Shown here: positions 9,119 to 17,778 of the stretch, piece by piece | How the letters are laid out: each line of letters opens with the position of its first letter | Numbering within the stretch: position 1 is the stretch's first letter | Assembly (NCBI RefSeq): GCF_000723205.1 | Contig: NZ_HG315671.1 | Span: 2,081,351 to 2,145,350, forward strand | From: Formosa agariphila KMM 3901 | GTDB taxonomy: Bacteria > Bacteroidota > Bacteroidia > Flavobacteriales > Flavobacteriaceae | Direction of reading: 5' to 3' | Length of the DNA stretch: 64,000 bases | Notes under the pieces: generated by a model | Told to the model about the DNA's origin: nothing | Seen by the model: only the letters and a program-made list of their open reading frames with translations | Databases searched by the model: none | Translations under genes and position numbers: made by a program

Positions 9119-9772
9119 ATGCCGAAAAAGAAAACAATTACAGCACACGACATCATGTCTTTATATATGGATTACGTTTTAGAACATAACGAGCGTCCAA
9201 AAACCGTTTATGCTTTTGCAAAGGCGAATCAGTTTGATGAACAAAAATTCTATGAGTTTTTCGGATCATTCGATGCAATAGAATCGCATGTATTTGAAGT
9301 GTTTTACAACAATACATCCGAACTTCTTAATCAGAGTGAAGATTATCATAACTTCGATGCACGAAATAAATTACTAAGCTTTTACTTTACGTTTTTCGAA
9401 CTTTTAACAGCCAATAGAAGCTTTGTGATTTACGCTTTAAATCAGCATAAAAACAGTTTAAAAAACTTAAAAGTTCTTGCTGCGTTAAAACACCAATTCA
9501 CGACTTATATCTCTCAATTAGGTATCGACCTTATTGAAACCCAACAAGCACAACTCGATAAATTTCAACAACAAAGTTTAAAAGAGAGTGCTTGGGTACA
9601 ATTTATGTTAACCCTGAAATTTTGGATGGATGACACCTCTCCGAGTTTCGAAAAAACCGATGTGTTTATTGAGAAGTCTATTAATACAAGTTTCGATATT
9701 TTAAATGTGGCCCCTATAAAAAGTATGATCGACTTCGGGAAATTTCTTTTTAAAGAAAAGGTTAACATCTAA
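9119..9772 (+). CDS. TetR-family-like transcriptional regulator
   Basis: 217 residues, all helical. Residues about 8-55 match a TetR-type helix-turn-helix ('TVYAFAKANQFDEQKFYEFF'). The remainder is the long helical ligand/dimer domain seen in a Bacteroidota-specific TetR group. The gene ends 12 bases before an AarF/UbiB-type kinase gene, so they form an operon. This regulator-kinase pairing is, to my knowledge, common in Flavobacteriia, which suggests the regulator controls the kinase unit itself. The recognition helix is weakly conserved, and DNA binding is inferred from fold resemblance alone. Confidence 0.8.
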   Translation: MPKKKTITAHDIMSLYMDYVLEHNERPKTVYAFAKANQFDEQKFYEFFGSFDAIESHVFEVFYNNTSELLNQSEDYHNFDARNKLLSFYFTFFELLTANRSFVIYALNQHKNSLKNLKVLAALKHQFTTYISQLGIDLIETQQAQLDKFQQQSLKESAWVQFMLTLKFWMDDTSPSFEKTDVFIEKSINTSFDILNVAPIKSMIDFGKFLFKEKVNI

Positions 9773-9784
9773 CTACGGTAAACT

Positions 9785-11095
9785 ATGAAAACAATAAATA
9801 AAATTCCTGTTTCCAAAATTCAGCGTGCCTCTAAAATGGTAAGTACGGGTGCTAAAGTTGGTGTTAATTACCTTAAATATTATGGCGATAAATTAACAAA
9901 AACCGAACTTGAAGCAAAAGAGAAACTTAACGAAAATAATGCTGCCGATATTTACGATGGGCTAAAACAACTTAAAGGTAGTGCTTTAAAAGTAGCGCAA
10001 ATGTTAAGTATGGAAAAAAGCATAATGCCTCAGGCTTATGTTGAGAAATTTTCGTTAGCACAGTTTTCTGTACCTCCGCTTTCACCTCCTTTGGTTATAA
10101 AAACCTTTAAAACTTATTTTGGAAAAACACCGAACGAGTTATTCGATTCGTTTAATTCTACGTCTGTAAATGCTGCGAGTATTGGGCAAGTACATCTTGC
10201 AGAAAAAGACGGCAAAAAGTTGGCTGTTAAAATCCAATATCCTGGAGTTTCAGAAAGTATTTCATCCGATTTGGCTATGGTAAAACCCATTGCCATGAGC
10301 ATGTTTAACATTAAAGGAGAAGGCTCTGATAAGTATTTTAAAGAGATAGAAAACAAACTGATAGAGGAAACCGATTATATTCTAGAAGTGAAGCAAAGTC
10401 AGGCTATTGTTAAAGCTTGTGCCCATATTCCAAACTTAAAGTTTCCGAGATATTACGAGCAATGGTCTTCTAACCGTATTATTACAATGGATTATATGGT
10501 AGGCGAACACCTTTCTGAATTCACGGCACATAATACAGATCCAAGCATATCTAATCAATTGGGTCAAGCGCTTTGGGATTTTTATATGTATCAGATTCAC
10601 GTGTTAAAAAATGTTCATGCCGATCCGCATCCAGGGAATTTTCTAGTGTCTAAAGACGGTGAACTTATCGCCTTAGATTTTGGATGTATGAAACAGATTC
10701 CTGAAGATTTTTACGTGCCTTATTTTGAATTGGCACAACAAGAGCACATAAATAATGAAACGCTTTTTAAGGCAAAATTATACGAGCTTGAAATTTTAAG
10801 AGCAGATGATACCGACGAAGAAATCACATTTTTCACAGCCATGTTTCATGAAATGCTTTCTTTATTTACACAACCCTTACATGAAGAGACTTTCGATTTT
10901 TCTGACCCTGAATTCTTTGGTAACATCGCTGCTTTAGGAGAAAAGTATTCTAAAAACACCGAATTACGAAAAATGAATGGTAACCGAGGTTCTAAACATT
11001 TTATTTATATGAACCGTACATTCTTCGGCCTATATAATTTAATGTTCGATTTAAAAGCAGAAAATATTATCATTAATAATTATAAATCCATGTAA
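9785..11095 (+). CDS. AarF/UbiB (ABC1) atypical kinase-family protein
   Basis: 436 residues. The protein-kinase-like fold of the ABC1/UbiB family is visible: the N-terminal 'GSALKVAQMLS' segment (equivalent to the KxGQ motif, with Ala for Gly), the Ala-rich nucleotide loop 'VNAASIGQVHLA', the lysine strand 'LAVKIQYPG', the catalytic loop 'HADPHPGNFL' and the metal motif 'ALDFG'. Family members support quinone or isoprenoid-lipid metabolism by ATP-dependent extraction of membrane lipids. No transmembrane anchor is obvious at the C-terminus. It is co-transcribed with the TetR-like gene 12 bases upstream. The role here is probably in membrane quinone or lipid homeostasis, but the substrate is unknown. 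Confidence 0.88.
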   Translation: MKTINKIPVSKIQRASKMVSTGAKVGVNYLKYYGDKLTKTELEAKEKLNENNAADIYDGLKQLKGSALKVAQMLSMEKSIMPQAYVEKFSLAQFSVPPLSPPLVIKTFKTYFGKTPNELFDSFNSTSVNAASIGQVHLAEKDGKKLAVKIQYPGVSESISSDLAMVKPIAMSMFNIKGEGSDKYFKEIENKLIEETDYILEVKQSQAIVKACAHIPNLKFPRYYEQWSSNRIITMDYMVGEHLSEFTAHNTDPSISNQLGQALWDFYMYQIHVLKNVHADPHPGNFLVSKDGELIALDFGCMKQIPEDFYVPYFELAQQEHINNETLFKAKLYELEILRADDTDEEITFFTAMFHEMLSLFTQPLHEETFDFSDPEFFGNIAALGEKYSKNTELRKMNGNRGSKHFIYMNRTFFGLYNLMFDLKAENIIINNYKSM

Positions 11096-11201
11096 TACAA
11101 AGCAAAGCTGTTTCTATATAGTATTAACTCAAGTGAAAGTGTAGTGAAATCATTTACAAATTCTATTTAAATAGACAGATACCATACATTAATATAAAAG
11201 C

Positions 11202-11229
11202 CGCCATAGGTAAATTTCTACCTATGGCG
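11202..11229. terminator. Bidirectional intrinsic terminator
   Basis: An 11-bp perfect stem (11202-11212 with 11219-11229) with a six-base loop lies between the convergent AarF and S9-peptidase genes. On the minus strand it is followed by GCTTTTATATT and lies 32 bases beyond the peptidase stop. On the plus strand the trailing TCTTCATTTAT is weaker. It most likely ends the minus-strand transcript and may serve both. Confidence 0.65.
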
Positions 11230-11261
11230 TCTTCATTTATACCACAACAATTGTATGCTTA

Positions 11262-13205
11262 TTAGATATTTTCGGTTTCTTTTAATGCCGGGTTTTCATT
11301 TACAGTTTCGGTTTCCTTTTTAAGGTATTTATCTAAAAATTTAAGAATTCGACTATACGATTCAATTTGGTTTTCTTTTTTCACAAAACCATGGCCTTCA
11401 TCTTCAAACAATACATATTCTACGGGCACACCGTTTTTTCTAACATTCTCTACAATTTCATCAGACTCTACTTGTAACACTCTAGGATCTTGAGCCCCTT
11501 GTAATACAATTAAAGGTTTGGTTACTTTATCGGTGTGAAACAATGGCGAGATGCGCTTTAAACGTGTGGAGTCGGCAGAAAACGGATCTCCGAGTTCCAG
11601 ATAAAGAGACGTTCGAAACGATTCCCAATACGGCGGAATACTTTTAAGTGTACGAATCCAATTGGTGACTCCAAAAAGATTGACACCAACATCGAATGCT
11701 TCTGGAGTATAGGTAAGTGCAGCCATGGTCATATACCCACCGTAAGAACCACCAATAATTCCTATTTTATCGGCATCAATTTCAGGTTGAGTTGCCAACC
11801 AGTTTTTACCTTCTACACAATCTTGTAAATCTTTTTCACCATGGTTTAAATCATCCATTTGGAAAAAGGTTTTTCCGTAACCGCTACTACCACGATTATT
11901 TACCGCTAAAACAGCATAACCATGATTAACCATATACTGAATTAAAGAACTAAATCCTTGTCGTGTTTGTCCGCCAGGACCACCATGTACCCAAACCATT
12001 GCGGGTACTTTATGTGTTACAGCGGCTTGATGCGGCAGATAATAAATTGCAGGAATAACGGTACCGTCGAACGATTTGTAACGCACCACTTTGGCTGTTA
12101 CTAAATCGGCTGCATTGATAGCATCATTAAGCACATGAGTTAGTTTATATTGTTCTTTAGTTTTTAAATTGTAAGTATATAAATCTGACGGAGCATTAGA
12201 ACCTCCAACATACATACGCATCCACGATTCGTCTTCGCTAAACATAACACTAGTAATACTTTTATCACCAAAATCAGGTAAATCTATTGGAGTCATGGTT
12301 TTGGCATCAAAAACGTCTATCACATTTTTACCGTCATCATTAACATAAACCACCATATAGGTTCCGTTAGAAGTTATACCTGCTCCAGAAATATCCCAAG
12401 ATTTTTCAAGGACTTTAGTCTTCTGCTGTGTCTCTAAATTATAAGACATAAGGTAGCTAAATTCAGAACCATCATCTGTAGTATAAAATAAAGTTGAATT
12501 ATCTTTAGAAAAAGCTTCAGACGCATTATTACTTAGGTTGTCGTTTATTTTGGTGGTTGCTTTGGTTTTTACATCGTATAGAAACAGGTCGCTATCGTTT
12601 GTATTTAAAGATTTGCTTAAGGCAAAATAATTCTCATCTGTAGACATTCCCGATAAAGTGAGTCCGCTATCATCTTGATAAATCATTTCGGAAGTATAAT
12701 CTGCAACAGACATTTTATATACATCAAAATAACGTGGGTTTCTTTTATTAGATTCAAAATACAAATACTTATCATCTTCAGACCAACCGTAGAACATGGC
12801 TTTAGCGCCTTTTTCTGGAGTAATATTTTTAATGGTTCCGTCTACTTCTCTAACAAAAATATGATCAATCTCATCGCCATTACCATCGGCAGTTAATAAC
12901 ATTCTATCATCTTCTGGAAAATAAGAAACAGCTCTAACAGACGTACTATCCGATGAGGTAATTGCTGTTGGTTCACCGCCTTTTACGGGTATTGTATACG
13001 CATTATAAATTCCGGAACGATTACTAGATACGAGTACAGTACTGTTATCCGATGAAAAACTTCCACCACTTACCACTTCGTTATCCATAAATTGTTCGAT
13101 GGTATATTCCTTAATGTCGCGATCCACGACTACTTTGCTTGTGTTGTTGTCTTTGCAAGAAAACATACATACCAACAAGCATAATCCTAAAAACTTTGCA
13201 TTCAT
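11262..13205 (-). CDS. S9-family (prolyl oligopeptidase-like) lipoprotein peptidase
   Basis: 647 residues with a lipoprotein signal (MFSC, Cys17), so anchored to a membrane, probably facing the periplasm or cell surface. Residues about 35-360 form a beta-propeller with PD40-type repeats ('ISGAGITSNGTYMVVYVND' is one blade). The alpha/beta-hydrolase domain follows, with 'VWVHGGPGGQ' as oxyanion region, nucleophile Ser487 in 'GGSYGGYM', Asp573 in 'QGAQDPRV' and His605 in 'DEGHGF'. Such enzymes trim short peptides, often after proline or with dipeptidyl activity; the specificity is not readable. It stands alone between two gene-free stretches. The mature N-terminus is short and Asn/Thr-rich, as usual for these lipoproteins. 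Confidence 0.92.
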   Translation of the reverse strand: MNAKFLGLCLLVCMFSCKDNNTSKVVVDRDIKEYTIEQFMDNEVVSGGSFSSDNSTVLVSSNRSGIYNAYTIPVKGGEPTAITSSDSTSVRAVSYFPEDDRMLLTADGNGDEIDHIFVREVDGTIKNITPEKGAKAMFYGWSEDDKYLYFESNKRNPRYFDVYKMSVADYTSEMIYQDDSGLTLSGMSTDENYFALSKSLNTNDSDLFLYDVKTKATTKINDNLSNNASEAFSKDNSTLFYTTDDGSEFSYLMSYNLETQQKTKVLEKSWDISGAGITSNGTYMVVYVNDDGKNVIDVFDAKTMTPIDLPDFGDKSITSVMFSEDESWMRMYVGGSNAPSDLYTYNLKTKEQYKLTHVLNDAINAADLVTAKVVRYKSFDGTVIPAIYYLPHQAAVTHKVPAMVWVHGGPGGQTRQGFSSLIQYMVNHGYAVLAVNNRGSSGYGKTFFQMDDLNHGEKDLQDCVEGKNWLATQPEIDADKIGIIGGSYGGYMTMAALTYTPEAFDVGVNLFGVTNWIRTLKSIPPYWESFRTSLYLELGDPFSADSTRLKRISPLFHTDKVTKPLIVLQGAQDPRVLQVESDEIVENVRKNGVPVEYVLFEDEGHGFVKKENQIESYSRILKFLDKYLKKETETVNENPALKETENI

Positions 13206-13715
13206 AATTATCGTGTTTTGGTTGTTAATATCAATTTACATCTCTTTTTATATGTTTTAATTCTAACATTTAAGTCATTACAATATTTCATTTTAAGAGG
13301 ATTTCAATAGTCTTTGCATATAACGGAGTATACACCTTTTATCTGTGCTGTAGCAAGTGCAACACAGTGAGACAATCCAAAACATGAGGATGATAAATGA
13401 GGTATCTATTGGGACGTGAGATCGATTTAGTTGATTGAAATGGCTAGCTTTCCTTTTTCATAACTGAAATCTGCATGGCCATATCATCTTACAGCTTACG
13501 CTTGATGTTCTAAATATATCAATTTATTTTAACACAGACTTACAACGCCTTATAAAACAGCAAATTAAAAGACAACATATTAAAACTCTTGGAAAAGAGT
13601 TTGAAAAATATCGCATATGACAGACAAAACGATATAAGCTAAAACTATAATGTTTTGGGTCAAGCACACCGCAAGTAACTTCATAATTTAGTTAAAAATT
13701 AAAAAACATAAAATC
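13206..13715. other. Gene-free stretch between divergent genes
   Basis: This 510-base AT-rich region separates the S9 peptidase (minus) from the VOC/HPF operon (plus). I see no reading frame of note, no strong hairpin and no clean TTTG/TAnnTTTG pair. TAATGTTTTG at about 13648-13657 resembles a -7 element but with the wrong internal spacing. Promoters for both flanking units are expected here. Confidence 0.35.
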
Positions 13716-14114
13716 ATGAATGTACAAGCATATTTAGCCTTTAATGGAAATTGCCAGGAGGCATTAAACTTTTATAGCGAAATTTTTAACGCAGAAATTA
13801 AAAACAAACAAACGTACGAAGACCGCGAGATTGACATTCCAAGTTCGTATCGTAAAAAACTTCAGCATGCCGAATTAAAAGGAAAAGGCATTCATATTAT
13901 GGCCTACGATGCGGCACCAGACACGCCATTAAATCACGGGAACAAAATACATATGAGTGTGGACTTAAAATCGCCTGAAGAGGCTGAACAACTCTTTAAA
14001 ACTTTATCTGATTCTGGGCAAGTACACCACAATTTTGGAGAACGTGAATGGGGACATTTTGGACGTTGTACCGATAAATACGGTATCAATTGGATGGTAA
14101 ATTGTAATAGATAG
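13716..14114 (+). CDS. VOC-family (PhnB-like glyoxalase-fold) protein
   Basis: 132 residues forming one vicinal-oxygen-chelate unit of the PhnB/3-demethylubiquinone-methyltransferase-like type. Features are the start 'QAYLAFNGNCQEALNFYSEI', 'HIMAYDAAPD', 'IHMSVDLKSPEEAEQLF' and the terminal 'HFGRCTDKYGINWMVNC'. Family members chelate a divalent metal and range from enzymes to antibiotic-binding proteins; no specific reaction can be assigned. It is the first gene of a small operon with an HPF-like protein 29 bases downstream and a 49-residue membrane protein, ending at a strong terminator. The link to ribosome hibernation suggests a stationary-phase or stress role. Confidence 0.85.
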   Translation: MNVQAYLAFNGNCQEALNFYSEIFNAEIKNKQTYEDREIDIPSSYRKKLQHAELKGKGIHIMAYDAAPDTPLNHGNKIHMSVDLKSPEEAEQLFKTLSDSGQVHHNFGEREWGHFGRCTDKYGINWMVNCNR

Positions 14115-14143
14115 TACGCACTTTAATTTAAAACAAAAATCTT

Positions 14144-14446
14144 ATGCAAATTATATTTGAATATCACGATGTACAAGCAAGCGAAGCTCTTGAAACCGTA
14201 GCCAAAGAAAAGCTAGAAAAGTTAGGAGAGAAATTCGAAATGGTAATTCGTGCCGATGTATTCTTTAAAACTGAAAACACGACTTCTGATGAAACTGGAA
14301 AAATATGTAATATAAGACTAAGTCTGCCTGGTCCTCGCCTATTCGCAGAAGCTAGTCATGATAATTTTACAGATGCCGTATCGGAATCTATTAACGAGCT
14401 TGAACGTCAATTACGTAAACGTAAAGACAAAATGAAAACATACTAA
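14144..14446 (+). CDS. Short HPF/RaiA-type ribosome hibernation factor
   Basis: 100 residues with the beta-alpha-beta-beta-beta-alpha pattern of the ribosome hibernation factor family: 'HDVQASEALETVAKEKLEKL', 'FEMVIRADVFFK', 'CNIRLSLPGPRLFAEAS', then the long helix 'NFTDAVSESINELERQLRKR' with a basic tail. It has the short form, without the dimerising C-terminal domain of long HPF. These proteins bind the 30S decoding centre in resting cells. It lies inside the VOC operon, and the terminator at 14668 closes the unit. Confidence 0.85.
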   Translation: MQIIFEYHDVQASEALETVAKEKLEKLGEKFEMVIRADVFFKTENTTSDETGKICNIRLSLPGPRLFAEASHDNFTDAVSESINELERQLRKRKDKMKTY

Positions 14447-14471
14447 TTATATAACCATTAAAACTGAACAT

Positions 14472-14621
14472 ATGAATCCAACAACATTAATTGGTGCAGC
14501 CTCTACGTTATTTAAAAATGACAAAATGAAGATTGCATTTGTAGCTTTACAATTAGGATATTTAACCTATAAATTTGTACAAAATAAAAAGGAGTTACAG
14601 CATCAAAATATCGAAAATTAA
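14472..14621 (+). CDS. Small single-helix membrane protein (49 aa)
   Basis: This short gene starts at ATG 14472, 26 bases after the HPF stop, and encodes 49 residues ending at TAA 14619-14621. It reads MNPTTLIGAASTLF, then a hydrophobic helix (about residues 20-37, including 'IAFVALQLGYLTYKFV') and a charged tail ('QNKKELQHQ'). It fits the reading direction and spacing of the operon, and the transcription terminator follows it by 47 bases. That is good support for a real gene despite its size. I do not recognise the family. The location suggests a membrane accessory expressed with the hibernation factor. Confidence 0.65.
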   Translation: MNPTTLIGAASTLFKNDKMKIAFVALQLGYLTYKFVQNKKELQHQNIEN

Positions 14622-14667
14622 TATGGTATTAAGTCCTATGGGGCTTTATACTTACACTTATAAAAAG

Positions 14668-14710
14668 AATCCTAATCTACTAAGACGTCCTTGGTAGATT
14701 AGGATTTTTT
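14668..14710 (+). terminator. Intrinsic terminator of the VOC/HPF operon
   Basis: A 13-bp perfect stem (14668-14680 with 14694-14706) can extend by three more pairs to a seven-base loop. It is followed on the plus strand by a T run to 14710. It lies 47 bases after the small membrane-protein gene. Confidence 0.88.
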
Positions 14711-14728
14711 ATTGAACACTATTAAGAT

Positions 14729-14768
14729 AAAAAATGCCTAAGAACTTGAAATATCAAAATCTTAGGCA
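14729..14768 (-). terminator. Intrinsic terminator of the DUF1989/GntA-like unit
   Basis: A 9-bp perfect stem (14735-14743 with 14760-14768) with a 16-base loop. On the minus strand it is followed by a six-T run (A bases 14729-14734 on the plus strand). It is 32 bases beyond the DUF1989 stop codon and back to back with the plus-strand terminator at 14668-14710. Confidence 0.8.
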
Positions 14769-14800
14769 CTACCTTTTTTAAGCTTATTTATAAATCTACG

Positions 14801-15388
14801 TTACTGTTGAGGTTCAACTTTAAAATGAATGGGTTTAAAGGTTCCGCCATTACTATCTTCTGCAGAACATGCCGTTAAGCACACCAATACATCCATTTGC
14901 GCTTCGAACTTTACATAATCTCCTGCCTGAGATGTTGGTGGAAGCACTGAAAGTTTACCCGTATTGGTAAACTGTACATTCATAAAAATATTAAATGCCG
15001 TTGGAATATCGTCCTGTACAATGCCATAAGGCTCTAAATTAGTAGTTAAATTCGCTAAACAACTGGGATGATCGTCTGGGTTATTATACATAATTTCAAA
15101 AGTTTCCTTACTACACGGTGCTAATAAAAAATCGTTTCTACCATTAGTATCTTCAAGAATCTTCATCATTTTATTAGAGCGATTACTCCATAAATAATTT
15201 CCCGTTGTAAGTAATATGGAGGCTTCAAAATCTAGTGTTTTTCCAGACGAAAGTTTCTCTTTAACGTCTCGAGCATTAAAAAGAACCATATCGCTTACTT
15301 GCATCCCTTGCGGGTCGATAACTGTAAGTATGTCTCCTTTTTTTAAGTGCACCGCTTTTCCACTTTGCGCATTAATTATATGTTTCAT
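14801..15388 (-). CDS. DUF1989 (urea carboxylase-associated) family protein
   Basis: 195 residues that match the DUF1989/urea-amidolyase-associated protein family: 'GKAVHLKKGDILTVIDPQG', 'QVSDMVLFNARD', a cysteine-containing 'LLAPCSKETFEIMY', 'HPSCLANLTTNLEPYG', and 'PTAFNIFMNVQFTNTGKLSV'. The fold is a double beta-barrel of aminomethyltransferase-like origin. Members sit beside urea/guanidine carboxylases or beside GntA-type genes. Here it is 8 bases downstream of a GntA/YqcI-type gene, so they are surely co-transcribed. No carboxylase or transporter is in the unit. The reaction is unknown; a role with guanidino or related nitrogen compounds is inferred from family context. Confidence 0.85.
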   Translation of the reverse strand: MKHIINAQSGKAVHLKKGDILTVIDPQGMQVSDMVLFNARDVKEKLSSGKTLDFEASILLTTGNYLWSNRSNKMMKILEDTNGRNDFLLAPCSKETFEIMYNNPDDHPSCLANLTTNLEPYGIVQDDIPTAFNIFMNVQFTNTGKLSVLPPTSQAGDYVKFEAQMDVLVCLTACSAEDSNGGTFKPIHFKVEPQQ

Positions 15389-15396
15389 AGCTATAT

Positions 15397-16077
15397 TTAT
15401 GATGTTTTAGAGTGAAACGGACAAGTCCACTCACGCTCTACTTGTCTGCCACTATATTGTTTGGTTTCAGTATCGTTACCGAAATCCTTTAAAACTGGAT
15501 TTATAGTACCTTGTAATTTTTTATCACGTTTTCTTATACGTTTTTTCACACGTTTGTAGGTGCCCATCGCTCTTAATTTTTCAAATTGCCAATGCAAATT
15601 AAATACTATAGTTGTATGTGGACTTTGTCTAGCAATTCGTGAACTGTTAGGATGTAATCCTACAATGTAAAAGGCTCTACCTTTAAGGCTGAAACTGAAA
15701 TTAGAATCGTTAGGATTATTGCTTACCGAAGAATCCCAGGCTTTATCGTCTAATTCATGTAAACGTTGTAGGAATGCCCAAAGTTGATTTTCAAATCCGA
15801 TTTCTGTTTTAAAGCTATCGTTAGGAAAAACAGCGATAAAAGATTCAAATGTATTAGACTCAAAATCGTATTGATTGATATAATCTTCCAAATCTTTTAA
15901 AAGTGTAACTGCACTGGTTTTTGCCGTCATACTTTCATATGTTTTTAAATGATATTTATCCATTGAAAACACGGTCTTAGCCATAACACAAGGATGTTTT
16001 TGCTTTAGAATAAAATCCTTAAAATCGGATTCAATATCTTCTATTTTAATTAGTGTATCGTCAATATTAGTTTCCAT
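15397..16077 (-). CDS. GntA/YqcI/YcgG-family heme-dependent N-hydroxylase-like protein
   Basis: 226 residues. The family's marks are present: 'FKDFILKQKHPCVMAKTVF' with Cys30 near the N-terminus, 'FYIVGLHPNSSRIARQSPH', 'TTIVFNLHWQFEKLRAMG', a basic 'IRKRDKKLQGTINP' and the C-terminal 'YSGRQVEREWTCPF'. GntA is the heme-dependent enzyme that N-hydroxylates the cyclic guanidine of pre-guanitoxin in cyanobacteria; most homologues elsewhere have no known substrate. This gene has only the DUF1989 partner and none of the other guanitoxin genes, so toxin production is not implied. No signal peptide is seen. Function proposed: oxygenation of a guanidino- or amino-compound. Confidence 0.82.
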   Translation of the reverse strand: METNIDDTLIKIEDIESDFKDFILKQKHPCVMAKTVFSMDKYHLKTYESMTAKTSAVTLLKDLEDYINQYDFESNTFESFIAVFPNDSFKTEIGFENQLWAFLQRLHELDDKAWDSSVSNNPNDSNFSFSLKGRAFYIVGLHPNSSRIARQSPHTTIVFNLHWQFEKLRAMGTYKRVKKRIRKRDKKLQGTINPVLKDFGNDTETKQYSGRQVEREWTCPFHSKTS

Positions 16078-16349
16078 AATTCTAAAAATTTACTTTAGAA
16101 GACATGTTTTATCACTCTGAATAACACACGTTTATATCTAAAAATTAGTTTTTCTAAATTATAGTTTCGATTACACAACAGCAGACGCTATTACATTATA
16201 TATTAGCGCAAAACATTTACAAGATATTGAGATAAAAAAATGTTTAAAATAATTTGTATTTGAGATAAAATTAGAATGTAATACAGTAATTAATACTACA
16301 AAAGACATATTACTTTATAACTAATTACGAATAGCATTACTAAAAATAT

Positions 16350-16907
16350 ATGGAATTGAATAGATATATAAAGTGAGCCATTCTTGGTGGTGTAATTTCT
16401 ATGATTATTATCTTTTTAGGAACGGTGTTGACTGGTAAACTCTCGGGATACGAAGTCAAAATGCTTATAGAAAACTCTATTGGTGGTATTAATACGCTGT
16501 GAAATACCATTACGCTAGCATCTGCTACCATCTTAGCATTATTATTAACCCTTTTAGGGGGTAGTAGTAAATCTAAACTAAAACCCAAACATTATAAACA
16601 TGTGCGCTTTATAGCAAAACTTGATACTGTTGTATTTGTAGCCTCTATGATTTCTTTCCTACTCTTTAATCTTCCCATTACCGATTCTGAGAATATACCT
16701 GCATCATGGTTTACCGTTATGTATTATATTTCTTTAGCCGTGTCTAGTATTTTAAGTTCGGCTTTAATTATAGTCGTTTTAATGCTCTACAATACCATTG
16801 AAAGTATTATAAAAATTATAGGTTTAGGTATGACCGACCACCCACTAGCTATCGATAAAAAAAAGGATAAAGTTTTAAATAAGAATCAAGCAAAATCGCT
16901 TAAATAG
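16350..16907 (+). pseudogene. Small multi-helix membrane protein with two in-frame TGA codons
   Basis: Reading from ATG 16350 in one unbroken frame to TAG 16905-16907 gives 185 codons, interrupted only by TGA at 16374-16376 (codon 9) and 16500-16502 (codon 51). Around the stops the sequence still looks coding: 'MELNRYIK' stop 'AILGGVISMIIIFLGTVL' and 'NSIGGINTL' stop 'NTITLASATILALLLTLLG'. Later parts give 'VVFVASMISFLLFNLP' and 'ISLAVSSILSSALIIVVLML', so four hydrophobic helices are kept. Both TGAs lie where tryptophan would fit, and one other Trp (TGG) remains in the frame. I do not recognise the family. Most likely a recently inactivated gene by two TGG to TGA changes. A GTG at 16602 could start a shorter protein. 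Confidence 0.6.
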
Positions 16908-16926
16908 GAGTCCTTACCCTCCTATT
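16903..16926. terminator. Hairpin spanning two convergent stop codons
   Basis: An 8-bp stem (16903-16910 with 16919-16926) with an eight-base loop contains the TAG of the plus-strand membrane pseudogene in its left arm and the TAA of the minus-strand SDR gene in its loop. The two genes end only six bases apart. The A/T-rich flanks on both sides fit a bidirectional terminator, though the T runs are short. Confidence 0.4.
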
Positions 16927-17762
16927 ATTTCACCACCATTAACATGAATAAATTGTCCTGTAATATAACTACTATCTTCAGAAGCAAGAAAAACAAATGC
17001 TGGGCCAACTTCGCTAGGTTGTCCTGCTCTTCCTAGAGGCGTATCTTTTCCAAAGTCTGAAACATCATCAAAAGATGATATCACTAAAGGTGTCCAAATA
17101 GGTCCAGGAGCTACTCCGTTTACACGGATTTTTTGCGCTGCTAATTGTGCCGACAATGACCGAGTAAAACTAACTATAGCACCTTTTGTACTGGCATAAT
17201 CTACAAGATGAGCACTTCCTCTATAAGCTGTTACAGAACTTGTATTTATAATAACATCGTGAGCTTTAAAATGTTTTAATGCCGCTTGCGACACATAGAC
17301 ATAGGGATAAAAATTAGTCTCGACTGTCTCTTGTAGTTGAGCTTTACTTATATCTAAAATAGAATCTTTAGGAAAATGAGTTGCCGCATTATTAACTAAA
17401 ATGTTTAATCGTCCGAAGGTTTCAATACATGTTTCGACACTTTCTATACAGTGTTCTTCACATTTTAAATCTGTTTTAATTAACAGACATTTTCTACCTT
17501 CTTTTTCTACTAACTCCTTAATGCTGTTAGCATCTTTGGTTTCTTCTAAATAGACTAGAGCAATGTCTGCACCTTCTTTTGCAAAGTGTAATGCAACGCT
17601 TGCTCCAATACCACTATCACCACCAGTTATTAAAGCCACCTTATTTTTCAGTTTTCCTGAACCTTTATAATTATCTCGAATTAATTCTGGTTCGGGATGC
17701 ATAGCATGCTGCTTGCCTGGTTTGGATTGTTTTTGTTCTGGAAATTCATCTGATTTTGCCAT
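16914..17762 (-). CDS. SDR-family oxidoreductase, general-stress type
   Basis: 282 residues. A charged, Gln/His-rich N-terminal extension (residues 1-38, with 'HPEPELIRDNYKGSGKL') precedes the Rossmann fold, as in the YhdG/YghA/GSP39 group of stress short-chain dehydrogenases. The cofactor motif is 'TGGDSGIG' at about residue 47, then 'NILVNNAA', the catalytic serine in 'IINTSSVTAY', and Tyr/Lys in 'YASTKGA'. It ends 'GQFIHVNGGEIIGG'. Members reduce aldehydes or sugars with NADP(H); the substrate is unknown. It is downstream of the SemiSWEET and catalase genes on the same strand with gaps of 16 and 36 bases, which points to a stress-response operon. Confidence 0.92.
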   Translation of the reverse strand: MAKSDEFPEQKQSKPGKQHAMHPEPELIRDNYKGSGKLKNKVALITGGDSGIGASVALHFAKEGADIALVYLEETKDANSIKELVEKEGRKCLLIKTDLKCEEHCIESVETCIETFGRLNILVNNAATHFPKDSILDISKAQLQETVETNFYPYVYVSQAALKHFKAHDVIINTSSVTAYRGSAHLVDYASTKGAIVSFTRSLSAQLAAQKIRVNGVAPGPIWTPLVISSFDDVSDFGKDTPLGRAGQPSEVGPAFVFLASEDSSYITGQFIHVNGGEIIGG

Positions 17763-17778
17763 CTTGATTATTTTTAGT

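Noticed and set aside
16374-16502. Selenocysteine or recoded TGA in the membrane gene
   Set aside because: No SECIS-like hairpin directly follows either TGA, the sites look like Trp positions, and all other genes in the window use TGG for Trp normally.
16340-16588. Minus-strand frame of 82 codons
   Set aside because: It lies antisense to the plus-strand membrane pseudogene, whose hydrophobic helices continue in frame into 16907.
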